This document shows positions 1 to 11,217 of a stretch of DNA of 64,000 bases, piece by piece. The notes below the pieces were generated by a model. It saw only the letters and a program-made list of their open reading frames with translations. It did no database searches and had not been told where the DNA came from. Within the stretch, counting starts at the first letter, position 1, and every line of letters starts with the position of its first letter. The stretch covers positions 62,001 through 126,000 of the forward strand of contig NW_025401110.1 in the NCBI RefSeq assembly GCF_011075055.1, given 5' to 3'. This DNA is from Mangifera indica (taxonomy: Eukaryota > Streptophyta > Magnoliopsida > Sapindales > Anacardiaceae). Made by a program: the position numbers and the translations under genes.

Positions 1-845
1 TGTCGGCCCAGAAGTGAATGAATTGACATAAATTGTGCGGATGATAGAACTCACAACTGGCTTCCAATAATCAATCAAACTTATTTTCAAAATAATATAC
101 AATCAAATCTAGTAGATGCACAAAATTTCCATTTCATTCGTGGCGCTTAATTCTTGCAATTTAATAAATCAAGACAATAGAAACTCAATAATTTGTAAAA
201 TTGCCTAGCTAAGCTGAAGAATACGTACCATTCACATATTTTAGAAACTTCAATTCTTGATCTTTACTAATTTCCTCAAATTCACTGAATTTTTTCTTCT
301 GAAAATCACAACAAAATTAAAAAATAATAATAAAACCAGCTTCTTGTTTTCTCTAATACAAATCTGCAAGGACAAACATTTCCTACGTTTTTCCTTAATT
401 TCTCGGTGATAATTAACAAAAACACAAAGATGAAAAGAAAAAGAGAAACAGATACCTTCAATTTGTTGAACCTATCATAGAGTTTCACGTACAAAGATTC
501 CATCTGCATCAAAGAATGCAAACAAGCTCATTTAATTTTTTTCAAAGAAACAAGTGCATAAAGAGGAAAAAAAAAAACCAAAGAGATGGTGAATTTTCGC
601 ATTGAATAAAGTTTTCCGTTGTTTTGTCCTTGGGTTCTCCGAGGCCAAACACAGAAATGCCGACATTCAATGAACAAAAGAAGTCAAATTAGGAAGTAGT
701 GATGCGATTACCGGCGTTTGGAAGCCAAGAAAGCGCGGGAAAGTGAAATTTCAAATTTCAGAGAAAGTTGTGGTTGAGGAATTTGTTTTGCCCTCACCTG
801 CTCTCACTGTCTTTTTGTTTACGACTTGGGCGAGTTTCGTTTGAC
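1..845 (-). CDS. 5' end of an unidentified gene (partial, runs off left edge)
   Basis: Two coding exons can be read on the minus strand. Exon 1 is 503 down to 456; it starts MESLYVKLYDRFNKLK and ends at a GTATC donor. Exon 2 is 298 down to 229; it starts KKKFSEFEEI, is rich in Lys and Glu, and ends one base into a codon at GTACGT. A TGCAG acceptor lies directly before the ATG. A donor-like AGCAG/GTGAGG near 800 suggests a 5'UTR exon at about 800-845. An in-frame ATG two codons upstream (MQMES) is possible if there is no UTR intron. A third exon must lie at 1-50, but two acceptors are possible there and I cannot choose between them. The charged, helical N-terminus looks like a coiled-coil protein. 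I do not recognise the family. Confidence 0.5.
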
Positions 846-2572
846 TCCAGGATGAGGCCCCATAAGGGGTTTCCTCACAAATGGCAACTTTTTAAAGAAT
901 TCCAAAAATAGCCAAAGTTTATTACGAAACGACAAAAATACCCTTAATGAGGCCATAAAAGCAAGATTGCAGAATTTTAACTCAAATTCAATTTATATTT
1001 TGGTGTTTTAATATTTCTTTGTTTGCTTCTCTGCTGGTTTCTAATTTAATTCAAAAGGGAAGTGAAGCCAATAAATGCTAATTTAAGTGAAACTAATTAG
1101 TTTCATTGAACAAGTGCTGGAAATTGAATTGATCATTAGAGATGGATTCAGAATTGGTATATTGCATTTCAGCTATTAGCAGTGAAAATATCTTGCAGAA
1201 TTTTTTGGATTGATTCTCCTTTTGGTGGGAGCTTAGCTGTTGATTTGATTTGAAAAAAATTGTTTCTCATGAAGTATCAAATAGGAGGAATTATCTAATC
1301 ACTAGTTATTTGTCGAGACATCCGTACCTCAAGTAGAATTTCTTTTGAGCTGCAAACTACTCTACAACAACCATCATTTACATTTCATCGACTTTGCCGG
1401 TCCACCCTCCAGACCCTGAATTCTCTTTCAAATACAGTTGCAATCTCTCACAACCTTATAGTGATCTTCTTTATCTTAGACTTCATCAGAGAATTGAAAT
1501 TAAGGGATTCAATGAAACCTCTATAAAAAGTGGGAAGGAGTTTAAGTACCATACTTATGCTACCTTCATCTCCAGGGCGATCAACCAACAAGTTCTGAAG
1601 CTCGACAAGCCATCTTTTCAGACTCATTGATCCTCTGCACCCTAAAGCGCTGCATGAATCTTCAGCAGTATTCGCTCCTACTTGTTGAGTCCAACTTGGA
1701 TATGCTCTTAGCGCACAAATTAAAGCAGTTGGGGCGAGTTCAACTTCAACAGGTCATGGAAGGAGGCTGACAGAATAGCCTCTCGGATAATGGACATGCT
1801 TTCTTTGATTTAAGACGGAGGAAATTGAGCTGGATTCCGCAAGAAGTTCTAATTAGTTTGCTCTAAGCATTCAAAGCATATTATTTTTCTTGTTTCAGAA
1901 TCAGTACTGCCATATTTTGAATGCTTTCAATGGAAATAAACCAGGGCAACATAAATGACAACGCAATTATGACAGTATAATAATCTGACAACTTTTATCT
2001 CAAATAAAATATCAAGGAAATCGCTCACCAAGTCACATTAAAGACTTTGAGGTATAAACTTAAAAAGGCAACATCATAAGTTAGAGAATATCCGGATTCA
2101 AAATTTCTGTAACAGAAGAAATTCTCAGGAGAAAAAGAAGAAAAAAAATTCCAAGGTCAAAACCTCAGGCCAAAATTTTGATCAGCAGGTACAGTACTAT
2201 GATCCAAGCACCTCTGCTGGACATACACCATTCTCACTTGCAAGTGCGAAAGCCATATCCATACCATAGCTGACAAGCTGAAAAGGATGCCCGACATAGC
2301 CCTTATAAACGTACAACAAACAAATAATTAGGAAGATTATTCTGACACGCTTGGTATAAAATGATAGAGTCGTAAACTAGTACCTTGGTATGAATAATTA
2401 AACAATTAGAGAAGAAGATCAAGTCTATTGATCAAAATAATTATACACGCATTTATATATGTATGTAATACAATAAACACCTAAGCATGGAGATATTAAG
2501 GAGCTGAAGATGGGTAAATAGATACCGGAAAAAATTAATTAAGATCAATGCATGAGTTATATACCTTGAACT
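846..2572. other. Intergenic region, no gene supported
   Basis: The stretch holds the upstream side of the left-edge gene and the downstream side of NOG1. On the plus strand 1394-1630 is open for 78 codons but begins with TTG and is followed by stops in every frame. On the minus strand about 1455-1625 reads open from an ATG (MSLKRWLVELQN), also ending without support. Composition at 1380-1860 is less AT-rich than its surroundings, so it may be a decayed exon or transposon piece. I could not assign it. Confidence 0.4.
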
Positions 2573-4594
2573 TCACCGTCTTTGGGTTTTTCCAATGGAG
2601 CGTTTTCCAGAGAACAAATGCTTTGGTTTCAATGTAGGAATAACTCTGTCAGCTTCTCCACGACGAGCATCCTTGTTCCTCTTCTTAACAGATTTCTTGC
2701 CCAGTTTGATTGCCTTGACCTTTTGAGCAGAGTCCTTGAAACCCTCTCCTGGGGCAACTTCACTAGGAGGTCGTGATTTTGACCTTGACCGGGACATGGA
2801 CCTCAGCCGCAGCTTCTTGTTTGGTTGGTCCACATCCATATCCATAGCATCACCATTATCAATATTTCCCCTGTCAGGTGACCTCTCCCTTTTACGGCCT
2901 CTAGACTTGCTGCGGGCACGATTCATTGCCAAAGAAGGATCCAGTCCCAAAGATGATAGCTGCCTCCCCATTCTCTGTGTCGTGTACTTCCTTTCCTTGT
3001 CAAACTTTCTAGGTACTGTGGGCCGACTCTCAGCAGTGCTTTTCTTGATCCTATGTTGTTGAATGAGCAAGCTTTTCTTTCTCCTGATCTCTGCCAGTGC
3101 TTCTTGCTCTTCTGGGGTCAGTTCATTACCATCCTGTTCAAAATCATCATCTTCCCCTATTTCCCTAAAACCTTCTTCCCGTTCCAACTCTTCAAGCCTT
3201 AACAAGATATCTGGATCAACAAAGTCATAAACATTGTGGCCATCGAGAATTTCAGGCACTATATCTTCTTTCCATTCATCATTGGACAAGATATAATTCT
3301 TTCTCAGACTGGCAGAATATACACCAGCACCACCATTCTCGTTCTCCAAATCCTTTTCTGTCTTCCTCTTTTCGTGTTCAGCTGCTTGCTTGGCTTTAGC
3401 TTCCAAAACTGCCTGAGGTATACAAGGTGGCCTTTCCTTCTGGTCCCGTGGCTTTGGCATTGCTACATGAAACCGATTCATACAGTCATTTATCTTTTTG
3501 GTTTTCATCTTCATTTCTACCCTTTGATTCAATAACCTCTCACAAGCTGCATTCTTCACCAAACTAACCCCATCTTCAGTCAAAGTGCTCATGGTCAATA
3601 GCACCCCCTCATCAGTTTCAAGTTCTCCTCCTGAAGCCATCACAGTTTTCAATGCTTCAGCTTTCATCTCCATAACCAATTTCATGTCTTCCTCAGATAT
3701 ATTTTCCAGTGGCTGCAAATCAGTCTTGTTACAGACAATAATCAAGGGTTTGTTCATAAACAGAGACTTAATGCTGTGAAAAAGAGCTGCCTGCTGGGCA
3801 ATGCTGTATCCACATGATCCTGAGATGTCCAAGAAGAACAGCACAGCAGCTCGTAGATGTGCCAGCGCTGTTATACTGCACATTTCAATAATGTTACGAT
3901 CTTCAAATGGCCGGTCCAAAATACCTGGGGTATCAATCACCTGATACCTCAGATACTTATAATCAGTATGACCTATAAACAGTGACTTTGTGGTAAAAGC
4001 ATAAGGCTGGACATCCACATCAGCCCTGGTAATCTTATTCATAAATGAGCTCTTTCCAACATTAGGGTACCCACAAATCAAAATAGTCCTTGTATTTGGA
4101 TCAATTGAAGGAAGCCTTGCCATGTGTTGTCTGATCTGTTCTAAATATGCCAGACTAGGACTAATTCTCTTTATTACAGTACACATTCGACCAAGAGCAG
4201 CAACCTTTAGAGACTTGCAACGGTAAAGCGAGTCACCATACTTCAACAACTTCACATAATCTTTAGAAATTTTGCTGATGAGGTTCCTTGCAGTGTTTAT
4301 TTGGCCAAGAGCAAGCTTGTAGTGATCTTTATTATAGAGCACATGCAGAAGGTCTCCATAAAAAGGGTGGATATCATCTAGACGTGGAAACTCTTCAATG
4401 ATTGTAGACAGTTTCTCATGAAAATTTTGTTGCGTATATTTTACCTTACGCATGTAAAACTGACGGAGCCGAGAAATGGCATATCCTTTATGAACAACAG
4501 TCGGTGTTTGACGTTGGGTACGGGATAGAATGATGTCAATGAAATCCTTTCCATTAGGAACAACAGTAATCTTCTTGAAATTATATTGCACCAT
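2573..4594 (-). CDS. NOG1: Nucleolar GTP-binding protein 1 (NOG1), 60S ribosome assembly GTPase
   Basis: The protein has 673 residues in one uninterrupted exon, the usual size for plant NOG1. The start is the ATG at 4594 (MVQYNFKKIT). The frame is open two codons further, but only to a TTG. An N-terminal helical domain (about 1-165) precedes an Obg-type G domain: G1 GYPNVGKSS at about 175, the switch Thr pair near 201, G3 DTPG at about 221 and G4 NKTD at about 289. The NOG-C segment follows. The tail is highly basic with RSRS-like and KKXKK stretches, as expected for nucleolar targeting. NOG1 is known to bind pre-60S particles and act in 27S pre-rRNA processing and subunit maturation. A CACAG acceptor lies 14 nt before the ATG, so a 5'UTR intron is likely. 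Open frames on the opposite strand here are shadows. Confidence 0.96.
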   Translation of the reverse strand: MVQYNFKKITVVPNGKDFIDIILSRTQRQTPTVVHKGYAISRLRQFYMRKVKYTQQNFHEKLSTIIEEFPRLDDIHPFYGDLLHVLYNKDHYKLALGQINTARNLISKISKDYVKLLKYGDSLYRCKSLKVAALGRMCTVIKRISPSLAYLEQIRQHMARLPSIDPNTRTILICGYPNVGKSSFMNKITRADVDVQPYAFTTKSLFIGHTDYKYLRYQVIDTPGILDRPFEDRNIIEMCSITALAHLRAAVLFFLDISGSCGYSIAQQAALFHSIKSLFMNKPLIIVCNKTDLQPLENISEEDMKLVMEMKAEALKTVMASGGELETDEGVLLTMSTLTEDGVSLVKNAACERLLNQRVEMKMKTKKINDCMNRFHVAMPKPRDQKERPPCIPQAVLEAKAKQAAEHEKRKTEKDLENENGGAGVYSASLRKNYILSNDEWKEDIVPEILDGHNVYDFVDPDILLRLEELEREEGFREIGEDDDFEQDGNELTPEEQEALAEIRRKKSLLIQQHRIKKSTAESRPTVPRKFDKERKYTTQRMGRQLSSLGLDPSLAMNRARSKSRGRKRERSPDRGNIDNGDAMDMDVDQPNKKLRLRSMSRSRSKSRPPSEVAPGEGFKDSAQKVKAIKLGKKSVKKRNKDARRGEADRVIPTLKPKHLFSGKRSIGKTQRR

Positions 4595-5755
4595 CTTCAA
4601 GCACTTGCCTGTGAAGATTTAAAAAGTAATATGTAAGAAAATAAAGTAATTAGAAACAGCAGAGGAATATATATACACAACAATATATTCATAGCTTGCA
4701 ATCCACCATGGCATTAGAAATCCAAATCTATTCATGACAAGAGCACACAAAACTATTACTACTTAAAGCATGATAGAAGCAATAAAACACTGGCTCTCTC
4801 AGCCCTTAGATTAGCTGGCTGGTCAAAGTTCTGATGTTGGTATTGAAGCATTCCCTAAAATATATCATACTATTTTTATAAGAAAGTATAAATTTGCAAG
4901 TAAAAAATTGGATTATTGACAAGGATCCAGAAAAAACTAAAAACCAAGCTAACAATCTATAAAAAATGCCGCAAATATTCATCCTTCTATTGAAGGGAAA
5001 CCAAAAGATAATAAAAAATAAACCTAAAATGCATTATAACATCGACAAACTCCAAGTACAGTAACGCCAAGTATGTGCGTACTAGCAAACTATGTTATGC
5101 AAGACTTCTGCTTTCAGTTATGCCAGACTATCAAAACACCATATTAAACTACCGCTAAAGAAAAGAACTAGACTTGGAGATGCAAAACAGTAACACAAGC
5201 TATTGAACAAAACACTAATAAAAATTAAGAAATTGAAATTTTAAAAAATTAACTCCATATTTCAAACTCAAAAGTTTATTTTCTGCAACATTTTGATCAA
5301 CAACAATCAAAGAATAAACTTAACTACTTTACTACATAATAAAATAAACTTCATTAAAAACATCACAAACACAGAAAATTAGAAAAAAAAAAGATTCAAT
5401 CAATCGTTTCCTTTTTGTTCTTCCTGAAAATAACATTTTGAATGTAAATATAGTGATTAGATCAACAGTAACAAAAACAAGACATTTTTTCCTGCGTACG
5501 ATAGGAACAAAGAAGATTAACACACAAATCACGCTGAAATTATAGTTTAAAGAGTCGAGAGAAATAGGTTTGCTTACCTGCCGCTTGTGACGGTGTGTGC
5601 TAGTATCAGTGCCGCTGGTAATGGAGGCTCTTCCGCTAGTGACGCCTTCGGATGAAAGAAACGGTGCCGCCTGTGATGGTGGCTCTTCAGAGCAGAGATA
5701 CCGCCTCAGTGTAAAATTTCAAGGCAGAGAAGAAGAAGATGATGTGTGGCGGCCT
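4595..5755 (-). other. NOG1: NOG1 5'UTR: intron and non-coding first exon
   Basis: The intron runs from a CAG/GTAAGC donor (exon edge at 5578) to the TTCACAG acceptor just before the NOG1 ATG. The first exon (about 5578-5755) is the only GC-rich stretch nearby and holds several CCGCTTGTGACGG-like repeats. Its upstream limit is a guess, based on where the sequence becomes AT-rich. A CAACCCTAG near 5760 resembles part of the telo-box found in plant ribosome-biogenesis promoters, but it is incomplete. Confidence 0.6.
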
Positions 5756-5894
5756 GTAGCCTAGGGTTGATTTAATTTTATTCTATAATATTTTTATAGT
5801 AGGAGGTAAATATCATGCACATCCCCTAAGGTTTTATAAAATTCATTTGGTTTTCGATTTTCTTTTTTTTTTTAAAGAGATACTAAACCAATAA

Positions 5895-6060
5895 AACTTT
5901 GTATGCATTCTTCTAAGTACATGAATAAATACATAAATGATATATTATAATTGAGTGATTTTAAATTAAAAATAAATTAATATTCACTCATATAATAACA
6001 TATTATTTTTGTATTAAAAATATGTATATAAAACATTACTATACTATGATATTTCAAAAA
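5895..6060. repeat. AT-rich foldback MITE, copy 1
   Basis: The copy has a central imperfect inverted repeat, with TGAGTGATTTTAAATT on one arm and ATTCACTCATATAATAAC on the other. The flanks carry TACATAAAT-like motifs. The same pattern recurs at 9775-9930, 38590-38755 and, more decayed, 32255-32385. Ends are approximate and no target duplication was confirmed. Confidence 0.45.
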
Positions 6061-6997
6061 AAATGAGTACATGTATTTTTGACAATAGTTTTTGTATATT
6101 ACTTATGATCAACTCAATTAAATTAATATATGAAGTTTATCTTTATGACTCAATTATTATAGGTGGCAAAAACTAGGAATTAAGAAGGTCAAAATACTTA
6201 TTTTCACCCAAGGTTTAGCCCCGTTTTCACACACATATGTGGGGTTTTAGAAACCTAAACACTAACATATAAATTGTTAAATTTAATAAAATTTGTTAAT
6301 TATAGGGGATATTAGAAAATATTAAAATTTATATCATTTTTCTTCTTAGTTTAAAAAATTAATAATTTTTTTAGGTTAAATTTTAAAAAGTTAATTTTCC
6401 CCCTAAAGTTTCAATTTTCCTATAAAACCTCACCCTCTCTAGCAATAGGCACCCTTTGGTTCTCTCTCTCCCTTCTTTCGGACTCATCTTGGCTGGAAAA
6501 GACGATTCTTCGTCTAGAAAAAAACAATTTCAGCTCTTCGTCTTCATGTACAACAAAGAAACAACGGGGGAATTTCGGTCGAAGTAAGAGCGTGTCGAGA
6601 AGGAGAGTTCGTGGGCTAAAGAAGACTGTCAAAAAAGTTTGGTTTTAAAAAATAAACTTTAAAAAAGATCATATAACTTTTTAAAACTTAGAATGAGGAG
6701 GGGTAAGTTTTTAAAATTAATTACAACTATTGATTAAGACATGTGTCCCTTAAATCCTGCCCTTCAAGGCTCCCCAAAAAATTTTAGAAAATCATGTGTT
6801 CTTTAAGGCTGATAAAGCATCCTTGGTTGTTATTGAAATAAGTCAAATAACAGCATGTGAAAATTTTGGCAAGTAATAATATTTTCCCGCAGAAAACATT
6901 TTGTATTAAGCATCTTATGCAAACGAAGAACAAATGGTATCGTTTAAAGCAAAACATTGCACACCTTGAGCGACTCTCGCAATTTCTTTTGCAAAAC
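6061..6997. other. Intergenic, decayed repeat; no gene supported
   Basis: The segment at 6190-6720 contains TTTTCACCCAAGG, TTTCCCCCTAAAG-like strings and a GA/CT-rich middle with GACGATTCTTCGTCTAGA. This wording resembles the interior of the Mutator-like element at 60397-61268, so it is probably an old relative. No intact terminal inverted repeats were found. The 70-codon open frame here is not a convincing gene. Confidence 0.35.
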
Positions 6998-8162
6998 CTA
7001 TGGAGACAACTCTTTTTCTGTGTCTTTGATTACGAAGAGAGACATTCCTGCTTTGTATGTTTTCCCAGCCACTTCAAGAATTTCATCCTTCATCAAAGGA
7101 AGACATGTAAAAGCATGGAATCTAAGCAAGAGATGATGCCACCTGAAAGTAGAACACAAAAATCAGTAGTACAACAATGTATTACAGTTGATAAACCTAT
7201 GAAGCATACATATACAACTGAAACAGCATTATTGCATTCAAATCAGCTCAATTATTTTTTCATGTTGGAGACTTAAATAAAAAATAAAGAAAAAGAGTTT
7301 CACATCTAATTAATAGAATATAAGAGAGTGGTATATTAGTGTTGTGGATTGGACCTTAACACAAGCTAATTGGTTTTGTGTAATATGGGTTTCAATCTTC
7401 ATACTTGTAAACTCAATATATATTTCCGACATTTCAAAACTTCTCTATCAAAAAATATAAGGTAGAGCTAAGTACTTGAGAGTTCTCAATCCTACCAATG
7501 CTCCTGCTTTTCTTGCCATTCTTTTCACCCCCATTTCAGCTCTCTCCATAAGAACTTTCCTAATTTTTTGAGTATCCTTCTCATGACATAATTTTTGATA
7601 TGGTGCAGCTGCCCTAAGGGGCTAATCTCTTTACCGGACACTGTGAACAATAATGGAGCTTATTCAAAATGATGAACTCTGCATAGAGAATATCAAGTTT
7701 TCGAAAATATAGAACTTTACCCTTTTTTTTTTTAAAAGGAAAAGAACAGTATAGTAATAATGAGAACTAATGTTTACAATGGAGGAGCAGATGTCCACAG
7801 CAAGAGAGGAAGATCTTTAGGCAAAATTCAAAAATAAGAGAAAGATCACAAAAGAGCCTTAGTCAGCTATGAAAAATAAGAATGAGATATCTTGGAAACT
7901 TTTGGCAGTAAACATTGAAAGGGCTGCAAAATAACATGATTCCGCTTTCATAGAATACTAACATTCAAGGGATTAGAACAGTAGATCATTAGGTCAAGCT
8001 TGCTCAAATATAATGTTAATTGACCACTTGACTGAAAATCCCAGCTTTGTAGGCAAGGATCTACAATAATATTTAGATTCTAACTTAAGAGAAGAGGGGG
8101 AGGTGGAGAGAGGTTAGAGGGTAACCTTTGGGAGCATTGGCTTGATATGGCAGCCTCTTATC
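6998..8162 (-). CDS. Three 3' exons of an unidentified gene (5' part not found)
   Basis: Three minus-strand exons join in phase. The first (8162-8126) follows TTTTCATAG and encodes [12 protein letters not shown], with donor G/GTTACC. The second (7608-7476) follows GGGCAG and encodes a lysine-rich helix including [20 protein letters not shown], with donor AA/GTACTT. The third (7142-6998) follows CTTTCAG, includes [18 protein letters not shown] and ends with TAG. Together they give about 104 stop-free residues. Consistent splice signals and phase argue for a real gene C-terminus. No upstream exons could be found between 8163 and the CBP80 stop at 11218, so the gene may be truncated or the missing exons overlooked. 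I do not recognise the family. A pseudogene fragment is possible. Confidence 0.45.
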
Positions 8163-11100
8163 CTATGAAAATAAGTTTCTCATCTACCAAACCCCCTTCT
8201 GCATCATGAAGAAAAAAAATCTTTCAACAGAAACAAAACTTGATCGTTAACCAGTCAAAAAACGTGAAATCAATATCTTCTTTTGAGTTTTGACAACCTT
8301 TCTTACTTCTTTTCTTCCATGAAAGAAAGGGATGGAATTTAAATTTTTTTAAAAAAATAATAATATATAAAAAATATTTGAAAACAAAAATATAAAATAA
8401 TAGATAAATTTTTTTAAAGCAAAAATACTAATTTGAGGAGGGACTATGATTGACCCAATAAATTTGAAATTTTTTTTTTATTTTAATTTTTCCTCGATTT
8501 TGATAGTATAAGTGTTTTCAAAGTTAAAAAAACAAAAACAAAAACAAAAGTCTGTTTCTAAATATGAATTTTTTTTTTTAATTTGCAAAAGGCTTTATTA
8601 AAATTTTTCATTCATTTTTAGAACCGTAAAAAGCACTGCTAACATGTAAGCCTATTAGAAATGTTTCCAATTTGATTGAAAAAAAAAAAAAAAAAAACCT
8701 GAAAGGTATATTCTCACCTAACGCTTAGTGCATCCTCAACTTTCACACGTAGACTTTTAAAAAATTAAATATTTATTTATCTGTTAAATTTAATTATTAT
8801 TATTAAGGGTAAAAATATCAACTAGAGATTTTATTTAAAGAAATAATAATTTATTCTCTTTTTCTATTTTAGTTTTGAAAACTAACCATTTTTCTTCTAA
8901 CTTAGTTTTAAAAAGTTACTTTTTCACCTTATCATCTAAAGTTTTTATATTTTAAAATTAACAGTTACCTCTCCTCAAAATTTAAAAATATTACACTTAC
9001 ATCTCAAAAAATATATTCTCTCTTTCTGATGATTCACTCTAGTATGCCATTAATATCACTATCAGCACCTCCATATTTTAGGACTGTCGGTTACATTTTA
9101 GTTTTATTGTTGGCAATGTTGTGATTAACTCTTAATAGTCATTAAAATCTATATAGACAAAGTGTTACTTTCTTTAAGGTATAAAACATTGTATTAGACA
9201 AAATCTCTTGACAAGTTTATATTTACATGAGAAGAAAATTAATTAGAAAAATAATCTAAATATTTTTAATAATTTTTATTGGGTCCATGTACACCTCCAC
9301 CTGACCCGGTTGAATTTAACTGCTAAGGGTAGTTATTGGAAGGGAGTTTGAGGGTAATTAAACACTTATAAATTGTCCAAAAACTATCTCTTCCCAGTAA
9401 CAACGACATTACGTTATTTTTATCAAAGAAAAGAATTATCTCTTCCTCTCTTGCAAAAACAAAAAACACAAACCTTATCTCCCAATGAAATTCAATATGT
9501 GGACAAATGGTGTCGTGAAAATCAACTAACGTCAACATCTTGCATCTGATTAAAATGGGCTTCATCGGAATTGAATCCGGATACACAAATTTAATATTTA
9601 CAGTAATTCACATAACTTAATTTTTGGCATCATTGTTCCAAACAATTTAAAAAAATGAGATTGATGTATGTTTAATGTTTTGGATTTGGCAGGCGTATCT
9701 TCAAATGAGAATTGCCTTTTATCAATAACATTTGATTTGATGCATAATTTATTATAATTAAGACATCAATAAAATTATGAATACCTATTTTAAATATATA
9801 GTTATATATGTTATTATATAATTAGATAATTTTAAATTAAAGATAAAATAATACTTAATTATGTGATGACACACATAAATATATACTCATTTATGTATTT
9901 AAAATGGATACGCATATTATTCCTCTTAAGATATTAATTATGATAAATTTAGAGAAAGTGTAAGCTAAATGTTCATTTCATTGTCATTTCATTCCTAAAC
10001 TTCATCAACCAAATTATCTAACTTCACTGTCAATCAGAAAATTCCATCTCCGAAATTTAGCCTTTTTGGTGTGAGATGGCCAACAAACCAAGTAAGAAAG
10101 CCATTTGATTATTGAGTTTTAGCCAAAAACATGATTGGTCCAATAGAATCTAACATTAACACTTAAGTCCTTGTCAAATAAGAAATGTGTAAAATCCTCT
10201 TTTTATACTATGATAGTTAAATCTTGCACCGTATATTATATAAAAATACCACATTTTTTATATTATACATTGTATTATAAAATATGTCTTCTGAAAAAAT
10301 AAAAAAATAAAAATTTTAACTAACAAATCATAATTTTAAAAAAAATCACAAATACACCCAAAATTTTAAAATTTATTGTATATATTTCTATTATATCTTT
10401 ATTTTAAAAAAAATACATATATAACTCAAAATACATATTATTTTTTAACTGTATTATAAAATATATTTTATACATTATAAGTTATTAATTACTACACTAA
10501 ATACCTCTTCCATGTTACTTTTTCGTTTTCTTATAATTAACATAATTGTAATAATTTTTTTTAAAAGAAATTTCGCTTAGTATCCATTTATTTATTCATA
10601 ATTCTGGTAATTTTTATTCTCATATACATATTTTTTTGTGAAATCCTTTGATAAAACTGGTGTCTGACAAGGACCTAAATGTTACTGTCAGATTCTACTG
10701 CACCTAAGGATTTAGGCCAAACCTCAAGGACGAAATGTACTTAACACTCTTTCAAAAAAAGAGAAGTCAACCACCTGACATGCAGCTACCTGATTCGGAG
10801 GGACAGCCCATCCATGGTTGACTGTCAACAATATTCTTTTATACATAAAACCTGATATATCCGACTTAAAAATAAAATAAAATCATGTTTCTACAACAGC
10901 AATTATACAACTCTAATGGCAGACTGCGGTCCAAGACCAACGTTTGCTCTAATATCACCACTCAGCTCTGTGACTAAAGCTATACTACAGCTAAATAATA
11001 ATTATTTCTACACAGAATAATCCGTTCATCATCTTAGCCGCTGATATTTTGTTTTGTTCATTAATCTACCAGATAGTTGAATCAGATTTAAATCGAGACC

Positions 11101-11217
11101 TACTTGAACATTGTCACTAAACATGGTTTCTTTCCCTTTCATCTGTCTATGTCATCTACGTTAGACAAAAGACTGTTAAAATTTTGTAACTTACAACAAT
11201 GAATTACCAGACTAGAC
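8163..11217. other. Intergenic, very AT-rich; no gene supported
   Basis: The stretch holds long A and T runs (8673-8697 is nearly pure A) and a decayed repeat at about 8700-9000 with Mutator-family-like phrases. A foldback MITE lies at 9775-9930. The part nearest 11217 (about 10750-11217) is less AT-rich and is probably CBP80 3'UTR and downstream sequence. The 87-codon open frame at 9323-9586 is not supported as a gene. Confidence 0.5.
9775..9930. repeat. AT-rich foldback MITE, copy 2
   Basis: This copy has the same palindromic design as 5895-6060 and 38590-38755. TTATTATATAATTAGATAA faces ACTTAATTATGTGATG, flanked by TATATACTCATTTATGTAT. Boundaries are approximate. Confidence 0.45.

Noticed and set aside
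2582..3779. Several plus-strand open frames opposite NOG1
   Set aside because: They are antisense shadows of a strongly supported coding exon and show no motifs.
4595..4600. Upstream extension of NOG1 by two codons
   Set aside because: The codon is TTG and lies within a 5'UTR exon; the first ATG at 4594 gives the conserved NOG1 start.
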